Assembly: GCF_000571935.1 (NCBI RefSeq) | Contig: NZ_ATAX01000026.1 | Coordinates: 62,001 to 126,000, forward strand | Direction: 5' to 3' | Source: Ruminococcus flavefaciens 007c | GTDB taxonomy: Bacteria > Bacillota > Clostridia > Oscillospirales > Ruminococcaceae | Length of the DNA stretch: 64,000 nt | Shown: positions 7,678 to 15,419 of the stretch, one piece after another | Layout of the letters: the number at the start of each line of letters is the position of its first letter | How positions within the stretch are numbered: the stretch's first letter is position 1 | Program-made: the position numbers and the translations under genes | The notes under the pieces: generated by a model | Database searches by the model: none | What the model was told of the DNA's origin: nothing | The model's input: the letters and a program-made list of their open reading frames with translations, nothing else

Positions 7678-8418
7678 ATGGCAACAGCAATAATCACGGG
7701 CGCTTCTCAGGGTATTGGCGCCTGCATCGCAAAAAGACTTGCACAGGACGGCTTCGACGTAGTTATAAATCATTATCCCAGCGACAGCGATAAGGAAAAG
7801 GCGCTCGCAGTCGCAGAGGAATGCCGAGCTTTCGGCGTAAAGGCCGAGTGCTATGCGGCAGATGTATCAAAATTCGAGCAGTGCGAGGCTATGGTCAAGC
7901 AGGTAAAGGCTGACTTCGGCACTATTGATGCCCTGGTAAACAATGCGGGCATAACAAAGGATAAGCTCCTTGCAAGAATGAGCGAGGATGAATATGACGC
8001 AGTCATCGCTGTAAACCAGAAGAGCGTTTACAATATGACAAAGCACGTTACAGCTGTAATGATGAAGCAGAGATATGGAAGAATAGTCAATGTGGCTTCT
8101 GTTGCGGGACTCTATGGAAATCCGGGACAGATGAACTACTCGGCTTCAAAGGCTGCCGTTATCGGAATGACGAAGACTGTGGCAAAGGAGTTCGGTTCGC
8201 GTAATATCACCTGCAATGCCGTTGCTCCAGGACTTATCAGGACACCGATGACAGACGTTTTATCAGACGAATTAAAGGCAAAAATGATCGAGGCCGTAGC
8301 TCTCAGACGTTACGGTGAGCCCGAGGAGATAGCTTCGGTCGTATCTTTCCTCGTGTCCGACAACGCATCATACGTTACAGGACAGGTTATAGAGATCTCG
8401 GGCGGACTTTCTATGTGA
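7678..8418 (+). CDS. fabG: 3-oxoacyl-ACP reductase
   Basis: NADPH-dependent reduction of 3-oxoacyl-ACP to 3-hydroxyacyl-ACP. The 246-residue short-chain dehydrogenase has the cofactor loop TGASQGIG (7-14), NNAG (88-91), and the Ser141-Tyr154-Lys158 catalytic set (NYSASK). Position between fabK and fabF supports FabG over another short-chain dehydrogenase. CGGAGG precedes the ATG. The 111-nt upstream gap is the widest so far in this operon and contains two palindromes, so a secondary control point may lie here. Confidence 0.95.
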   Translation: MATAIITGASQGIGACIAKRLAQDGFDVVINHYPSDSDKEKALAVAEECRAFGVKAECYAADVSKFEQCEAMVKQVKADFGTIDALVNNAGITKDKLLARMSEDEYDAVIAVNQKSVYNMTKHVTAVMMKQRYGRIVNVASVAGLYGNPGQMNYSASKAAVIGMTKTVAKEFGSRNITCNAVAPGLIRTPMTDVLSDELKAKMIEAVALRRYGEPEEIASVVSFLVSDNASYVTGQVIEISGGLSM

Positions 8419-8435
8419 CAGCGCAGCATATACAC

Positions 8436-8452
8436 TACGGAGGCCATTCTCC
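8436..8452. repeat. 17-nt hairpin repeat (copy 1)
   Basis: TACGGAGGCCATTCTCC, a GGAG/CTCC stem-loop in the fabG-fabF gap. A copy with one difference lies at 25832-25848, in the leader of the zinc-ribbon gene. Confidence 0.35.
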
Positions 8453-8497
8453 ACACGCACTACAAAAGATCACTAAAAGGAAACGAAAGGAAAAAAT

Positions 8498-9757
8498 ATG
8501 AGCAGAAGAGTTGTTATCACAGGAATGGGAGCAGTTACTCCCCTCGGAACAGGAGTAGAAAAGTTCTGGGCAGGAATAAAGGCAAATAAACTGGGTATAT
8601 CCTTTATAGATATGTATGATACGGAACGCACCGGCGTGAAGATCGCAGGTATAGTCCGTGACTTCAATGAAGAGGATTATTACGATGTCAAGGGCTGCTT
8701 CGACAAGAAGGAAGCAAAACGTATGGATACCTTCACGAAATATGCCGTAGTTGCGGCACATGAGGCTGTTACCGACGCAGGTACGGATTTCTCGGATCTC
8801 GATCCCTACAGAGTGGGAGTGCTGGTCGGCTCGGGTATCGGCGGCGTTGATCTTACCCTTGTTGAGCATAACAAGTACCTTGAAAAGGGACCCGGCAGAA
8901 TGTCTGCCTTCTATATTCCTATGATGATAAGCAATATGGCTGCGGGAACAATCTCCATGAAGACAGGCTTCAGGGGAGCTAATTTCGACGTTACCACAGC
9001 CTGTGCTTCGGCAACTCACTCTATAGGTGAGGCGTTCCGCAAGATCAAGGACGGCTATCTTGATGCCTGTCTTGCAGGAGGTACAGAGTCCACAAGAGTG
9101 GAGTTCACCTTCGGCGGATTTGCAAATATGAAGGCTCTTACAAAGTCCGACGACCTGACAAGGGCGTCCATTCCCTTTGATAAGGAACGCAGCGGCTTTG
9201 TACTGGGTGAGGGAAGCGCGGTACTGGTCCTTGAGGAATACGAGCACGCAAAGGCAAGAGGCGCAAGGATATATGCGGAGATCGCCGGCTACGGCGCTAC
9301 CTGCGACGGTTATCATATGACATCTCCCATGCCCAGCGGAGAGGCTGCGGCAAAGGGAATGCAGCTTGCTATGGAAGAAGCAGGTCTTTCGCCTGCCGAT
9401 ATAGATTACATCAATGCACACGGTACATCAACAGGCCTCAACGATAAGTACGAGACAGCTGCCATAAAGCTCGCTCTGGGCGAAAAGGATGCAAGACGCG
9501 TGAAGATAAGCTCAACAAAGTCAATGATAGGACATCTTCTCGGCGCTGCGGGAGCAGTTGAAGCTGTAGTATGTGCCAAGTCAGTGCAGGAGGGCTTTAT
9601 TCACGCAACTGTGGGATATAAGGTCCCCGACGAGGAATGTGACCTCGATTACTGCGGAAACGGCAATATCGAACAGGAGGTAAATGCCGTCCTGTCAAAT
9701 TCTCTGGGCTTCGGCGGACATAATGCTACCCTCTGCTTCAGAAGGGTAACAGATTAA
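8498..9757 (+). CDS. fabF: 3-oxoacyl-ACP synthase II
   Basis: Elongating condensing enzyme. The 419-residue protein has the C-H-H active site Cys169 (TTACASATH), His308 (NAHGTSTGLND) and His346 (KSMIGHLLGA), and the GFGGHN loop near the C-terminus. It stands between fabG and accB. AAAGGA precedes the ATG. No second condensing enzyme (FabB) is in the window. Confidence 0.96.
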   Translation: MSRRVVITGMGAVTPLGTGVEKFWAGIKANKLGISFIDMYDTERTGVKIAGIVRDFNEEDYYDVKGCFDKKEAKRMDTFTKYAVVAAHEAVTDAGTDFSDLDPYRVGVLVGSGIGGVDLTLVEHNKYLEKGPGRMSAFYIPMMISNMAAGTISMKTGFRGANFDVTTACASATHSIGEAFRKIKDGYLDACLAGGTESTRVEFTFGGFANMKALTKSDDLTRASIPFDKERSGFVLGEGSAVLVLEEYEHAKARGARIYAEIAGYGATCDGYHMTSPMPSGEAAAKGMQLAMEEAGLSPADIDYINAHGTSTGLNDKYETAAIKLALGEKDARRVKISSTKSMIGHLLGAAGAVEAVVCAKSVQEGFIHATVGYKVPDEECDLDYCGNGNIEQEVNAVLSNSLGFGGHNATLCFRRVTD

Positions 9758-9769
9758 GGAGGATATTAA

Positions 9770-10240
9770 ATGGAGAAAATCTACGGTCAGATCGACCTCG
9801 AAACAATAGAGAAGCTTGCTGACATAATCAATAAGAAGGAGCTCTCGGAGCTTACTATCGCAAGCGGTGAGAATACCATAACCCTCAAGGGCAAGAAGTG
9901 CATACCTCCAATGCCCGTACCCGCTGCGGCAGTTCCTGCACATACCTCCGCACCTGCGGAGAGCACTCTTTCGGAGAGCGAGGCTTCCATGGCGGAAGAG
10001 GTAAGCGGCAAGATAGTCAAGTCGCCTATCGTCGGCACATTCTATTCCGCACCTTCACCCGATAAGCCGCCCTTTGTAAAGACAGGTGACGAGGTGAAGA
10101 GGGGCGACGTCATTATGATAATCGAATCTATGAAGCTCATGAACGAGATACAGTCCGAGTATGACGGTACGGTAGAGCAGATACTGGTATCTGACGGACA
10201 GGCAGTAGAATTCGATCAGCCTATAATGGTAATAAGATAA
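9770..10240 (+). CDS. accB: Acetyl-CoA carboxylase biotin carboxyl carrier protein
   Basis: Carries biotin between the carboxylase and transcarboxylase of acetyl-CoA carboxylase. The 156-residue protein has an N-terminal helical domain, a Pro/Ala-rich linker (about residues 45-75) and the C-terminal biotinyl domain with the acceptor Lys122 in IIESMKLMNEI. An AAGGAGGA site precedes the ATG. Its stop codon shares a base with the ATG of the next gene (TAATG). Confidence 0.95.
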   Translation: MEKIYGQIDLETIEKLADIINKKELSELTIASGENTITLKGKKCIPPMPVPAAAVPAHTSAPAESTLSESEASMAEEVSGKIVKSPIVGTFYSAPSPDKPPFVKTGDEVKRGDVIMIIESMKLMNEIQSEYDGTVEQILVSDGQAVEFDQPIMVIR

Positions 10241-10836
10241 TGGAATACAGGTATATCACGCAGGATATTATCGATGCGGGAAGTGTGAATGTGACCGATC
10301 CCGCTGTCTATGATGAAGCCCGTGAATACAATATAAACGCTACAAGAAACTATGTAAGGCGCAGAAGGAACCATATCTTCATAGTCATATGGTTCGCAGT
10401 GCAGCCTCTGATAATATTTCTTTTCCTGTTTTTTATGGCAGGCTTTCTTCAGCTTTCCCAGACCAATTCGGGGACAACGACTTCCAATGCAAGGATACTT
10501 GTGGGAGTTGCGGGACTTGTTGCCTGTCTGGTGATATACGGCTATTTTGTAGTGCTGAGAAGACAGCGCACAGCTCTGTTCATGTTCCTGGCAACGCTTC
10601 CGCTGCTGCTTGCCGCTCCCTTGCTGGCATTTATCCCTGTTATGAACTTTTTCATCGGGCACTGGTACAACAGCTGGGAGAAACGGCTTTCCAAAGAGCC
10701 GGGCTACCCGGGATTTTCGCAGCTTGCCGTGACTACCATAGACAGCGATGCGAATACCGTTGAGGAGGTAACCTTCGACAGCATAAGGGAAAGAGCTGTA
10801 AAGACACACAGACACGACGGCACCTTTCTTAAATAA
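10240..10836 (+). CDS. Predicted membrane protein of unknown function inside the fab/acc operon
   Basis: A 198-residue protein with a charged N-terminus ending in RRRRNH, then three hydrophobic segments (about residues 45-70, 85-105 and 112-135), and a soluble C-terminus of about 60 residues. I do not recognise the family. It overlaps accB by one base and is followed by an 88-nt gap before fabZ, so it is co-translated with accB. A membrane protein between accB and fabZ is not part of the usual Firmicute operon. Whether it has a lipid-linked job is unknown. Confidence 0.75.
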   Translation: MEYRYITQDIIDAGSVNVTDPAVYDEAREYNINATRNYVRRRRNHIFIVIWFAVQPLIIFLFLFFMAGFLQLSQTNSGTTTSNARILVGVAGLVACLVIYGYFVVLRRQRTALFMFLATLPLLLAAPLLAFIPVMNFFIGHWYNSWEKRLSKEPGYPGFSQLAVTTIDSDANTVEEVTFDSIRERAVKTHRHDGTFLK

Positions 10837-10859
10837 GAAGAGCCGCCGCTGATGATACG

Positions 10860-10868
10860 TGATATAAT
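10860..10868 (+). promoter_or_regulatory. Possible internal promoter before fabZ (extended -10)
   Basis: TGATATAAT, an extended -10 element, lies 57 nt before the fabZ ATG in the only sizeable gap of the second half of the operon. No good -35 is seen. Confidence 0.3.
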
Positions 10869-10924
10869 ATATAGTTAAAGCCCCTTCCGCCCTGAAGGAG
10901 CTGATTTTAACGGAGGACTTTGAT

Positions 10925-11368
10925 ATGTCGGATATACTTATGAATAAAGAGCAGATCATGGAGATCATACCTCACCGTGATCCCTTCCTTCTCATAGATG
11001 AGATCGTGGATATGGAAGTAGGCGTAAAGGTACACGCAAGAAAGTACATCAGAGAGGACGATTTCTGGTTCAAGGGACATTTTCCCGGCTATCCCGTTAC
11101 TCCCGGGGTTCTCATGGTAGAGATGCTGGCACAGGCAGGAGCCGTTTGTATGCTCTCTAAGCCCGAATTCAAGGGCAAGATAGGACTTTTCGGCGGTATC
11201 GACAAGGCTAAGTTCCGCAGACAGGTCGTTCCCGGCGACGTTCTTGACCTGGAGGTCGAGATAATCCGTCAGCGCGGACCTGTTGGAACAGGTCAGGCAC
11301 TTGCCTCGGTAGGCGGCGAAAAGGCTGTATCCTGCGAGATAACCTTCGTTGTTGCAGACAATAAATAA
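10925..11368 (+). CDS. fabZ: 3-hydroxyacyl-ACP dehydratase
   Basis: Dehydrates 3-hydroxyacyl-ACP to trans-2-enoyl-ACP. The 147-residue hot-dog-fold protein has the catalytic His52 in GHFPGYPVTPGVL and Glu66 in MVEMLAQAG. An ACGGAGGA site precedes the ATG. The order accB-x-fabZ-accC follows the usual Firmicute cluster apart from the inserted membrane gene. Confidence 0.96.
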   Translation: MSDILMNKEQIMEIIPHRDPFLLIDEIVDMEVGVKVHARKYIREDDFWFKGHFPGYPVTPGVLMVEMLAQAGAVCMLSKPEFKGKIGLFGGIDKAKFRRQVVPGDVLDLEVEIIRQRGPVGTGQALASVGGEKAVSCEITFVVADNK

Positions 11369-11389
11369 TCCACACGGGAGAAAATACAG

Positions 11390-12742
11390 ATGTTCAGAAA
11401 AGTTCTTATCGCCAACAGAGGCGAGATAGCTGTACGTATCATAAGAGCGTGCAGAGAGCTCAGTATACGCTGTGTAGCGGTATATTCCACCGCTGACCGC
11501 ACGTCCCTCCATGCACAGATAGCCGATGAGGCAGTATGCATAGGACCTGCGGCAACCAAGGACAGCTACCTCAATATGAACGCTATAATACAGGCGGCAC
11601 TGAATACGGGAGCGGACGCTATACATCCGGGCTTCGGTTTTTTATCGGAGAATGCCGAGTTTGCAAAGCTCTGTGAGGCCAACGGCATAGTTTTTATCGG
11701 TCCCTCATATAAATCCATAGAGATGCTGGGCGATAAGGCTGCTGCAAAGGAGACCATGGCTGCTGCGGGAGTACCCGTTATCCCGGGCTCCAAGGGCGCT
11801 GTAAAGTCGCTTGAGGAAGCCCGCGAAATAGCAGAAAATGCAGGCTACCCCGTGCTTGTAAAGGCTTCGGCAGGCGGCGGAGGACGCGGTATACGCCGTG
11901 TTGACAGTCCCGAGGAGCTGGAGGCGCAGATGACTGCCGCACAGCAGGAGGCAAAGAATTTCTTCGGTGACGATGCCGTATATATAGAGAAGTTCCTTAT
12001 AAATCCCCACCATGTGGAGATACAGATAATCGCCGACAAGCACGGCAATTATATACATCTCTGTGAGCGCGACTGCTCCATGCAGCGCCGCAATCAGAAA
12101 ATGCTGGAGGAATGTCCCAGCCCTATCGTGGACGAGAAGCTCCGTGCAAAGATGGGCAGGGCAGCAGTTACCGCCGCAAAGGAGTGCGGCTATTACAATG
12201 CGGGAACTATCGAGTTTCTCGTTGATGAGAACCGCGACTTCTACTTCATGGAGATGAATACAAGAATACAGGTAGAGCACCCCATTACCGAGGAGGTAAC
12301 GGGATTTGACCTGGTAAAGGCACAGATAGAGATAGCCTCCGGCAAGACTCTTGACGTAAAGCAGGAGGATGTTATAATGCGCGGCCACGCTATCGAGTGC
12401 AGAATCAATGCAGAAAATCCCGAAAAGGGCTTCCGTCCCTCACCGGGTACCATAACAGCCCTTTATATGCCCGGCGGCCCCGGAATAAGAATAGACGGCG
12501 CAGTATATCAGGGCTACACCATAACTCCCTACTATGATTCAATGATAAGCAAGCTCATCGCCCATGGCTCTGACAGAGAGGACGCCATAAATAAGATGAG
12601 ATGGGCACTTTCCGAGTTCATCGTTGAGGGCGTTGATACCAACATCGATTTCCAGCTTGAGATAATCAGGAATTCCGATTTCAAGGCAGGAAAGTATGAC
12701 ATTGGCTTCCTTGGCAGGTTCATGGAAGAAAAACAGAAATAA
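11390..12742 (+). CDS. accC: Acetyl-CoA carboxylase biotin carboxylase subunit
   Basis: ATP-dependent carboxylation of biotin on AccB. The 450-residue ATP-grasp protein begins FRKVLIANRGEIAVRIIRAC, has the glycine-rich KASAGGGGRGIR loop, the CERDCSMQRRNQKMLEE segment, and MEMNTRIQVEHPITEEVTG. The length is that of a free biotin carboxylase with no fused carrier domain, consistent with the separate accB. It lies 21 nt before accD. Confidence 0.96.
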   Translation: MFRKVLIANRGEIAVRIIRACRELSIRCVAVYSTADRTSLHAQIADEAVCIGPAATKDSYLNMNAIIQAALNTGADAIHPGFGFLSENAEFAKLCEANGIVFIGPSYKSIEMLGDKAAAKETMAAAGVPVIPGSKGAVKSLEEAREIAENAGYPVLVKASAGGGGRGIRRVDSPEELEAQMTAAQQEAKNFFGDDAVYIEKFLINPHHVEIQIIADKHGNYIHLCERDCSMQRRNQKMLEECPSPIVDEKLRAKMGRAAVTAAKECGYYNAGTIEFLVDENRDFYFMEMNTRIQVEHPITEEVTGFDLVKAQIEIASGKTLDVKQEDVIMRGHAIECRINAENPEKGFRPSPGTITALYMPGGPGIRIDGAVYQGYTITPYYDSMISKLIAHGSDREDAINKMRWALSEFIVEGVDTNIDFQLEIIRNSDFKAGKYDIGFLGRFMEEKQK

Positions 12743-12763
12743 TGCGGAATGTGGTGAACATAA

Positions 12764-13609
12764 TTGTTTGAAGATTTTTTTAACGTTGTAAAGAAGCGTT
12801 TCAATGACGGCGAGGAGGAATACAAGCCGCCCATGTTCAAATGTCCCCGTTGTCAGGGCACGAGTCCTCTTTCCAAGTATGAGGAGCTTCACAGGGTATG
12901 TCCCAAGTGCAATTATCACGGCAGGCTTTCCTCCACAGAGCGTATAGCCATAACTGTTGACAAGGAGAGCTTCAGGGAGTTCAACGGCAATATGAGGGGA
13001 GCAGATCCTCTGGATTTCCCCGAGTACAAGGAAAAGCAGGCAGAGCTCCGCGGAAGTACGGGACTCAGCGAGGCTGTCATCACGGGAACGGCTACCATCA
13101 AGGGTTCTCCCGTGGTTATCGGCGTTATGGATTCCCGTTTTATGATGGGCTCCATGGGAAGCGTCGTAGGCGAGAAGATAACAAGAGCGTTTGAGTACGC
13201 AACGGAGCACAAGCTCCCTGTGGTCATGTTCACGGCTTCGGGCGGAGCGCGTATGCAGGAGGGCATAGTATCCCTTATGCAGATGGCCAAGACCTCTGGT
13301 GCGGTAAAGCTCCACAGCGATGCAGGCGGACTATATATAGCAGTAATGACCGATCCCACAACAGGCGGTGTTACGGCCAGTTTTGCATCGCTGGGCGATA
13401 TAATCATCGCCGAGCCCAAGGTGCTTATAGGCTTTGCGGGCAGAAGAGTCATCGAGGGAACTATCAAGCAGAGACTTCCCGAGGACTTCCAGCTGGCAGA
13501 GTTCATGTACGACAAGGGCTTTGTGGATATGATAGTGGAACGCAGGAAGCTGAGAAGCGTGATCTCGCACCTTCTGAAGCTCCACGGATTTGACTCTAAG
13601 GAGGCGTGA
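12764..13609 (+). CDS. accD: Acetyl-CoA carboxylase carboxyltransferase beta subunit (TTG start)
   Basis: Transfers the carboxyl group from carboxybiotin to acetyl-CoA with AccA. The 281-residue protein has the N-terminal zinc ribbon Cys27-Cys30/Cys46-Cys49 (CPRC, CPKC) and the carboxyltransferase core with FTASGGARMQEG and TDPTTGGVTASFA. The only start that keeps the normal N-terminal helix is TTG 12764, because an in-frame TAA precedes it directly; the next ATG (12833) would leave only a few residues before the zinc ribbon. The ribosome site is poor, so low initiation or coupling to accC is likely. Confidence 0.93.
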   Translation: MFEDFFNVVKKRFNDGEEEYKPPMFKCPRCQGTSPLSKYEELHRVCPKCNYHGRLSSTERIAITVDKESFREFNGNMRGADPLDFPEYKEKQAELRGSTGLSEAVITGTATIKGSPVVIGVMDSRFMMGSMGSVVGEKITRAFEYATEHKLPVVMFTASGGARMQEGIVSLMQMAKTSGAVKLHSDAGGLYIAVMTDPTTGGVTASFASLGDIIIAEPKVLIGFAGRRVIEGTIKQRLPEDFQLAEFMYDKGFVDMIVERRKLRSVISHLLKLHGFDSKEA

Positions 13610-13611
13610 GC

Positions 13612-14418
13612 ATGGACGAGAAGAAAACAGCGTGGGAACGCCTTCAGCTCATACACACCAAGGGCAGGCCTACTATCAAGGACTATATCCCACAGATATT
13701 CACCGACTGGTATGAAATGCACGGAGACCGTCTTTTCGGCGACGACAGAGCTATAATAGGAGGTATCGCCCGTCTTGACGGCGAGCCCGTGACCATAATC
13801 GCAGAGGTAAAGGGCAGGGACATCAATGAGAACAAAACCTGCAATTTTGCCATGCCTCACCCCGAGGGATACAGAAAAGCCCTCAGGATCGCACGTCAGG
13901 CCGAAAAATTCCACAGACCGATCATATGCTTTATAGATACTCCCGGAGCATTCTGCGGAGTTGCTGCGGAGGAGCGCGGTCAGGGCGAGGCTATCGCAAA
14001 GAATATAGCCGAGTTCATGACTCTGCGCACACCTATAATATCCATCGTCCTTGGAGAGGGCGGAAGCGGCGGAGCTCTTGCTCTGGGCGTGTGCGATGAG
14101 CTTGCCATGCTCGAAAATGCAGAGTATTCCGTACTTTCACCCAGAGGCTTTGCGAGCATACTCTGGAAGGACGCTTCAAGAGAGCAGGAAGCCAGCGAGC
14201 TTATGAAGATTACTGCCGAGGATATGGTGCGTCTCGGTGTGGCAGAAGCCATAATCGAAGAGCCTCTCGGCGGAGCACATAACGATTTAGACAAAATTTC
14301 AGAAAATATACACGAATATTTGTCACAAAAAATTCCTGAAAAATGCAAAAAAGATATTGACGTTTTGCTTAAAGAACGCTATACTAAATTTAGAAAAATC
14401 GGAGCCTTCAGTGAATGA
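13612..14418 (+). CDS. accA: Acetyl-CoA carboxylase carboxyltransferase alpha subunit
   Basis: Partner of AccD. The 268-residue protein begins with a helix (KTAWERLQLIHTKGRPTIKDYI) and has the FIDTPGAFCGVAAEERGQ and LGEGGSGGALALGVCDEL segments of the carboxyltransferase alpha fold. AAGGAGG lies 7 nt before ATG 13612 but only 1 nt before the alternative GTG 13606 that overlaps the accD stop, so the ATG is chosen. Towards the 3' end base composition becomes AT-rich. Confidence 0.95.
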   Translation: MDEKKTAWERLQLIHTKGRPTIKDYIPQIFTDWYEMHGDRLFGDDRAIIGGIARLDGEPVTIIAEVKGRDINENKTCNFAMPHPEGYRKALRIARQAEKFHRPIICFIDTPGAFCGVAAEERGQGEAIAKNIAEFMTLRTPIISIVLGEGGSGGALALGVCDELAMLENAEYSVLSPRGFASILWKDASREQEASELMKITAEDMVRLGVAEAIIEEPLGGAHNDLDKISENIHEYLSQKIPEKCKKDIDVLLKERYTKFRKIGAFSE

Positions 14419-14460
14419 TCCGGTTTTGACAAAAAATAAAGAAAAATGGAGGACCAAATA

Positions 14461-14697
14461 ATGATTTTTGAAAAACTCAAAGATATTATTGCAGAACAGC
14501 TCAGTGTGGAGGCAGACGAAGTAAATATGGATTCTAATATTCAGGATGATCTCGGTGCTGATTCACTTGACGTTGTTGACCTCATTACAACCATCGAGGA
14601 CGAATTTGATATATCTATCCCCGACGAGGCTGTTGAGGAGATCAAGACAGTAGGCGACATCGTTAATTACATTGAGAAGAATACAGACGCTGAATAA
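14461..14697 (+). CDS. acpP: Acyl carrier protein
   Basis: A 78-residue acidic protein that carries acyl chains on 4'-phosphopantetheine at Ser35 in [11 protein letters not shown]. It is the last gene of the operon, 42 nt after accA. An in-frame ATG at 14446 overlaps the GGAGG site itself; ATG 14461 is 8 nt from that site and gives the normal ACP length. In many relatives acpP follows fabH or plsX, so its end position is unusual. A strong terminator follows. Confidence 0.97.
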   Translation: MIFEKLKDIIAEQLSVEADEVNMDSNIQDDLGADSLDVVDLITTIEDEFDISIPDEAVEEIKTVGDIVNYIEKNTDAE

Positions 14698-14712
14698 TTC
14701 AATGCGTGTACT

Positions 14713-14740
14713 CCCCTGACATAACGTCAGGGGATTTTTT
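14713..14740 (+). terminator. Intrinsic terminator of the fab/acc operon
   Basis: Stem CCCCTGAC/GTCAGGGG with loop ATAAC followed by a run of six T. Confidence 0.93.
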
Positions 14741-14752
14741 ATACTTTGAAAA

Positions 14753-14763
14753 TTTTTTGGAAA
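14753..14763 (+). promoter_or_regulatory. Shared TTTTTTGGAAA element upstream of ECF sigma gene 1
   Basis: The 11-mer is followed about 29 nt later by GTTATTTAT. The second ECF sigma gene has the same 11-mer at a similar distance from its start. It could be part of a sigma-specific, autoregulated promoter. Confidence 0.3.
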
Positions 14764-14839
14764 TTTGCAGCGTTTTTCAATACTGCCCCGACTGTTATTT
14801 ATGAAAGGTCGATCTTGAACATAAAGAGGAGGGATGAAC

Positions 14840-15406
14840 ATGACAGGAACGGAACTGAAAGAGCTTTTTCATGAATCGCCCGAGGAATGTCACAGAGAGC
14901 TGATGCGTGAGTACGGTAAATATGTCTATGCTATCGTTTTCAATAAACTGCGCAGCTGCGGTACACAGGAAGATGTGGAAGAGTGCTTCTGCGATGTGTT
15001 TACGGAGATATTTTTGAAATTCGAGTACGACGACAGCATGATAAACAATATAAAGGCCTATATCGGGACAGTTGCCAAGCACAAGGCTATCGACCGTTTC
15101 AGAAGCCTTTCTGCCGCGAACAGTCACAGTGTATATATAGATGAGGAGGAAATGGCCGGACTGGTTTCCGACTTCCGCGTTGACGATCACTTTGAAAGTT
15201 CTGAACTTCGCAGGATACTCATTCAGAATATAAAAGAACTCGGCGAGCCCGATTCCACCATACTTATACAGAAATTCTATTACAACCGTAAGTCGGCGGA
15301 GATAGCAAAAACAGTATCCATGACCGCATCATCTGTCCGTTCAAGGTGTACGAGGGCTATGGAGAAGCTTCGCGGAAAGCTTGCCGAAGCAGGGATAACA
15401 GTTTAA
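14840..15406 (+). CDS. ECF-type RNA polymerase sigma factor (paralogue 1)
   Basis: A 188-residue sigma-70 family protein. Region 2 contains LRSCGTQEDVEECFCDVFTEIF and a region 2.4-like KAIDRFR segment; region 4 has a helix-turn-helix with SAEIAKTVSMTASSVRSRCTRAMEKL. Two ATGs are present; the AGGAGG site is 1 nt from 14834 and 7 nt from 14840, so 14840 is chosen. The next gene is a membrane protein with an anti-sigma-like layout, 13 nt downstream. A paralogue with the same gene order lies at 62990-63562. It probably drives its own operon and surface-related targets, an inference from family behaviour. Confidence 0.9.
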   Translation: MTGTELKELFHESPEECHRELMREYGKYVYAIVFNKLRSCGTQEDVEECFCDVFTEIFLKFEYDDSMINNIKAYIGTVAKHKAIDRFRSLSAANSHSVYIDEEEMAGLVSDFRVDDHFESSELRRILIQNIKELGEPDSTILIQKFYYNRKSAEIAKTVSMTASSVRSRCTRAMEKLRGKLAEAGITV

Positions 15407-15419
15407 GGGAGGAATAGAA

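Noticed and set aside
8435-9421. A 328-codon minus-strand open frame opposite fabF
   Set aside because: Cysteine/serine-rich shadow of a codon-biased gene; FabF motifs are intact on the plus strand.
12916-13914. Long minus-strand open frame opposite accD/accA
   Set aside because: Crosses the accD-accA junction and shows no domain; both plus-strand genes are complete.
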